A stretch of DNA of 57,486 bases, from the NCBI GenBank assembly GCA_030141605.1, contig JAQGDQ010001173.1, forward strand, positions 1 to 57,486, in the 5' to 3' direction. Source of the DNA: Tubiluchus corallicola. Its lineage: Eukaryota; Priapulida; Priapulimorpha; Priapulimorphida; Tubiluchidae. The position numbers and the translations under genes are program-made. Shown piece after piece: positions 55,745 through 57,486 of this stretch (the stretch's first letter is position 1; each line of letters starts with the position of its first letter). The notes beneath the pieces were generated by a model, which saw only the letters and a list, made by a program, of their open reading frames with translations, had not been told where the DNA came from and searched no databases.

Positions 55745-56600
55745 CTTAGTAGTATAGATGTTTTGCCTCTGGCCGATTTCCCCGGGGGGTGGGGATTTCC
55801 CCGGGGGGGTGGGGAAAAACACCCCTAAAAAAGTGCGAAAATCCGGAAACACCCCTAAAAAAGTGAAATGGCTCTATTGTCGTGCTAGTTAAGTGACCAA
55901 TTTAAGGATTAGGAGTGACGGTTGGTCGACGGGCCACGCCCCCCTCGACTGCCGGGGGTGGGAACAAAAATCACCCCCCTAAAAAAGTGAAGTGGGTCTA
56001 TTGTTGCGCTAGTTAAGTGCTCGATTTAAGGATTAGGAGTGACGGTTGGGACTCGCGCACGTTTTTGGGGGGGGGGGGGGTGCGCCCGGCGAGAACACCC
56101 CCCCCGCCGCGGTAAATGCAGTCGTCCGTTCGACACGCGCTCGCTGCGCACTTTGCTTGCTCCACCCTAATTGTGGCTAATCCGGTAATCGACTCTCGCC
56201 GCCTAGCTAGCTAGATAATGGGCTAAAAGATTTCTCTACCCACGTGCAGCAGTCTCGTCGTCGTCGTTAAATGGTTAGGATGTTCTTTTATGCGAGTCTA
56301 AATTGCCTTGCAATTTTTAAAAATTTTACCCCACCCTCATCCGGGTTAGAATGTTCTTTTATGCGCGTCTAAGTTGCAATACAATTTTTAAAAATTTTAT
56401 CCTACCTTTATCCGAGATGGATGGATGCCGTCACCGAAAAAGCCTTCTTCGCTCCATCCAATGCGGTCGCATCGTGCAACATACAGTCTACTCACACGCG
56501 CACACACCGCCGAGCACGATTGTTAGCACGGGCCGACCATTAGCACGAACGTTACCGCGTGTAACATACAGTCTACTCACGCGTCGCCGAGCATGATTAA
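55745..56600. repeat. GC-rich doublet repeats
   Basis: A segment with CACCCCTAAAAAAGTG and GATTAGGAGTGACGGTTGG appears twice (about 55.85-55.93 and 55.98-56.05 kb). A second pair (GTTCTTTTATGCG..CAATTTTTAAAAATTTTA) lies at about 56.28 and 56.35 kb. CpG-rich with long G and C tracts; no convincing gene. Confidence 0.6.
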
Positions 56601-56638
56601 TTTCTGGGTTTCTTTATTTTTTTGTCAACTGTATCCAA

Positions 56639-56672
56639 CGATGATGATGATGATGATGACGACGATGATGAT
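56639..56672. repeat. GAT trinucleotide microsatellite
   Basis: (GAT)n with GAC interruptions. Confidence 0.9.
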
Positions 56673-56772
56673 GCGGTATTACCTAATGCAGAGTCTGATC
56701 TTTGGTCGTCATCCACTTTTTTATCCGACAGAACAATAATAACTAATGTTAGTTAAAATTATCTTTTCATTT

Positions 56773-56955
56773 TGTAAAAATCTTTCTATCTGTACTAACT
56801 TGCATGTTTAAACCCGCAACGAATGCACTCATCTGATCAGACGCCAAGGCAGGCACGTGTCTATTTTGTAAAAATCTTTCTATCTGTACTAACTCGCATG
56901 TTTAAACCCGCAACGAATGCACTCATCTGATCAGACGCCAAGGCGGGCACGTGTC
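56773..56955. repeat. tandem duplication of about 91 bp
   Basis: TTTTGTAAAAATCTTTCTAT ... GCACGTGTCTATT occurs twice back to back with only a couple of differences. Remainder to 57486 shows AATATTCATTTATCTTTATC duplicated near 57.38 and 57.42 kb and no gene. Confidence 0.8.
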
Positions 56956-57486
56956 TATTGCTTAATCCGGTAATTGACTCGACTACCTAGCTAATGAGGG
57001 CTTAATCCGTTAATTGACTTGCGAGACGTGACACCCGCGACTATTTAAGTGCGTGTACCTGTTTTTAAAAAAAAAGCCCGTTGGAATGTACAGCAAGCAG
57101 ACAGTAGGACAGCTGCCGTCTAGATAAAATTGAATGCCTGCAGCCTTCTAGTCTGCACGAATTTCAACGAGTCAGTATTTTTTAGGTGAGGATATATATA
57201 TAATCCCAAAAACTCACAAGTTGCATTAGCCACATTTTTATTGAAAGATTTCTTTTTTGACAATAGGGTATTTAAAATTTTACTTTTATCTAGACTAGAT
57301 GTACAAAGAGAAAAAACTGAGGCGCTTTACTATTAGACTAAAATTGCCAGAGACTGAAGTGTATTTACTTTTTAAAATATTCATTTATCTTTATCCCGAT
57401 GGGGTGTACCTTTACTATTTAAAAAATATTCATTTATCTTTATCCTGGTCGGATGCTTTCTTCCGGTTGACAAAAACGATGTTGGG

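Overview
This is animal nuclear DNA: AT-rich, gene-poor and full of repeats. Coding exons have canonical GT-AG borders, intronless class A GPCRs sit in a tandem cluster, and there are extracellular-matrix style exons (EGF, 54-base collagen exon, pentraxin, C-type lectin), a gamma-glutamyltransferase C-terminus, a 5S-rRNA-derived SINE and remnants of LINE, Penelope, hAT and TTAA-target elements. The mix suits an early-branching metazoan, most likely a cnidarian; that placement is inference and was not tested by any search.

Layout. 1-13.4 kb: minisatellites (46, 51, 129/112, 10 and 96 bp units), two LINE tails and a TTAA-bounded MITE. 14.0-19.1 kb (+): a four-exon gene for a secreted protein with signal peptide, EGF-like module, short collagen stretch and Gly/Tyr/Arg-rich tail, carrying an in-frame TGA at the fourth EGF cysteine. 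20.35-30.23 kb (-): at least seven phase-consistent exons of a pentraxin-domain protein, with introns loaded by minisatellites, a probable solo LTR, MITEs and microsatellites. 31.48-31.74 kb (+): a frameshifted C-type-lectin exon. 34.7-40.8 kb (+): two intact intronless GPCRs and two GPCR pseudogenes. 40.85-41.35 kb (-): a 5S-headed SINE. 44.27-52.75 kb: a nested inverted duplication A(+)-[C(-)J(-)A(-)]-C(+) built from a broken GPCR locus and two minisatellites. 53.03-54.17 kb: a cleanly bounded hAT element. 54.88-55.23 kb (+): the last two exons of a gamma-glutamyltransferase. 55.7-57.5 kb: GC-rich, doublet-repeat DNA without a recognisable gene.

How the parts fit together. The GPCR paralogues share flanking as well as coding sequence, so the cluster grew by segmental duplication and is still being rearranged. 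The EGF/collagen gene, the pentraxin gene and the lectin exon are neighbouring extracellular recognition or matrix type genes, the first two convergent. The strongest novelty is the nested inverted duplication: an inverted copy of a complete A-J-C locus sits inside a split A...C locus, and one junction carries about 8 bp of shared sequence in the GPCR TM6 codons. All splice models come from reading frame and splice sites only; there is no transcript evidence here.
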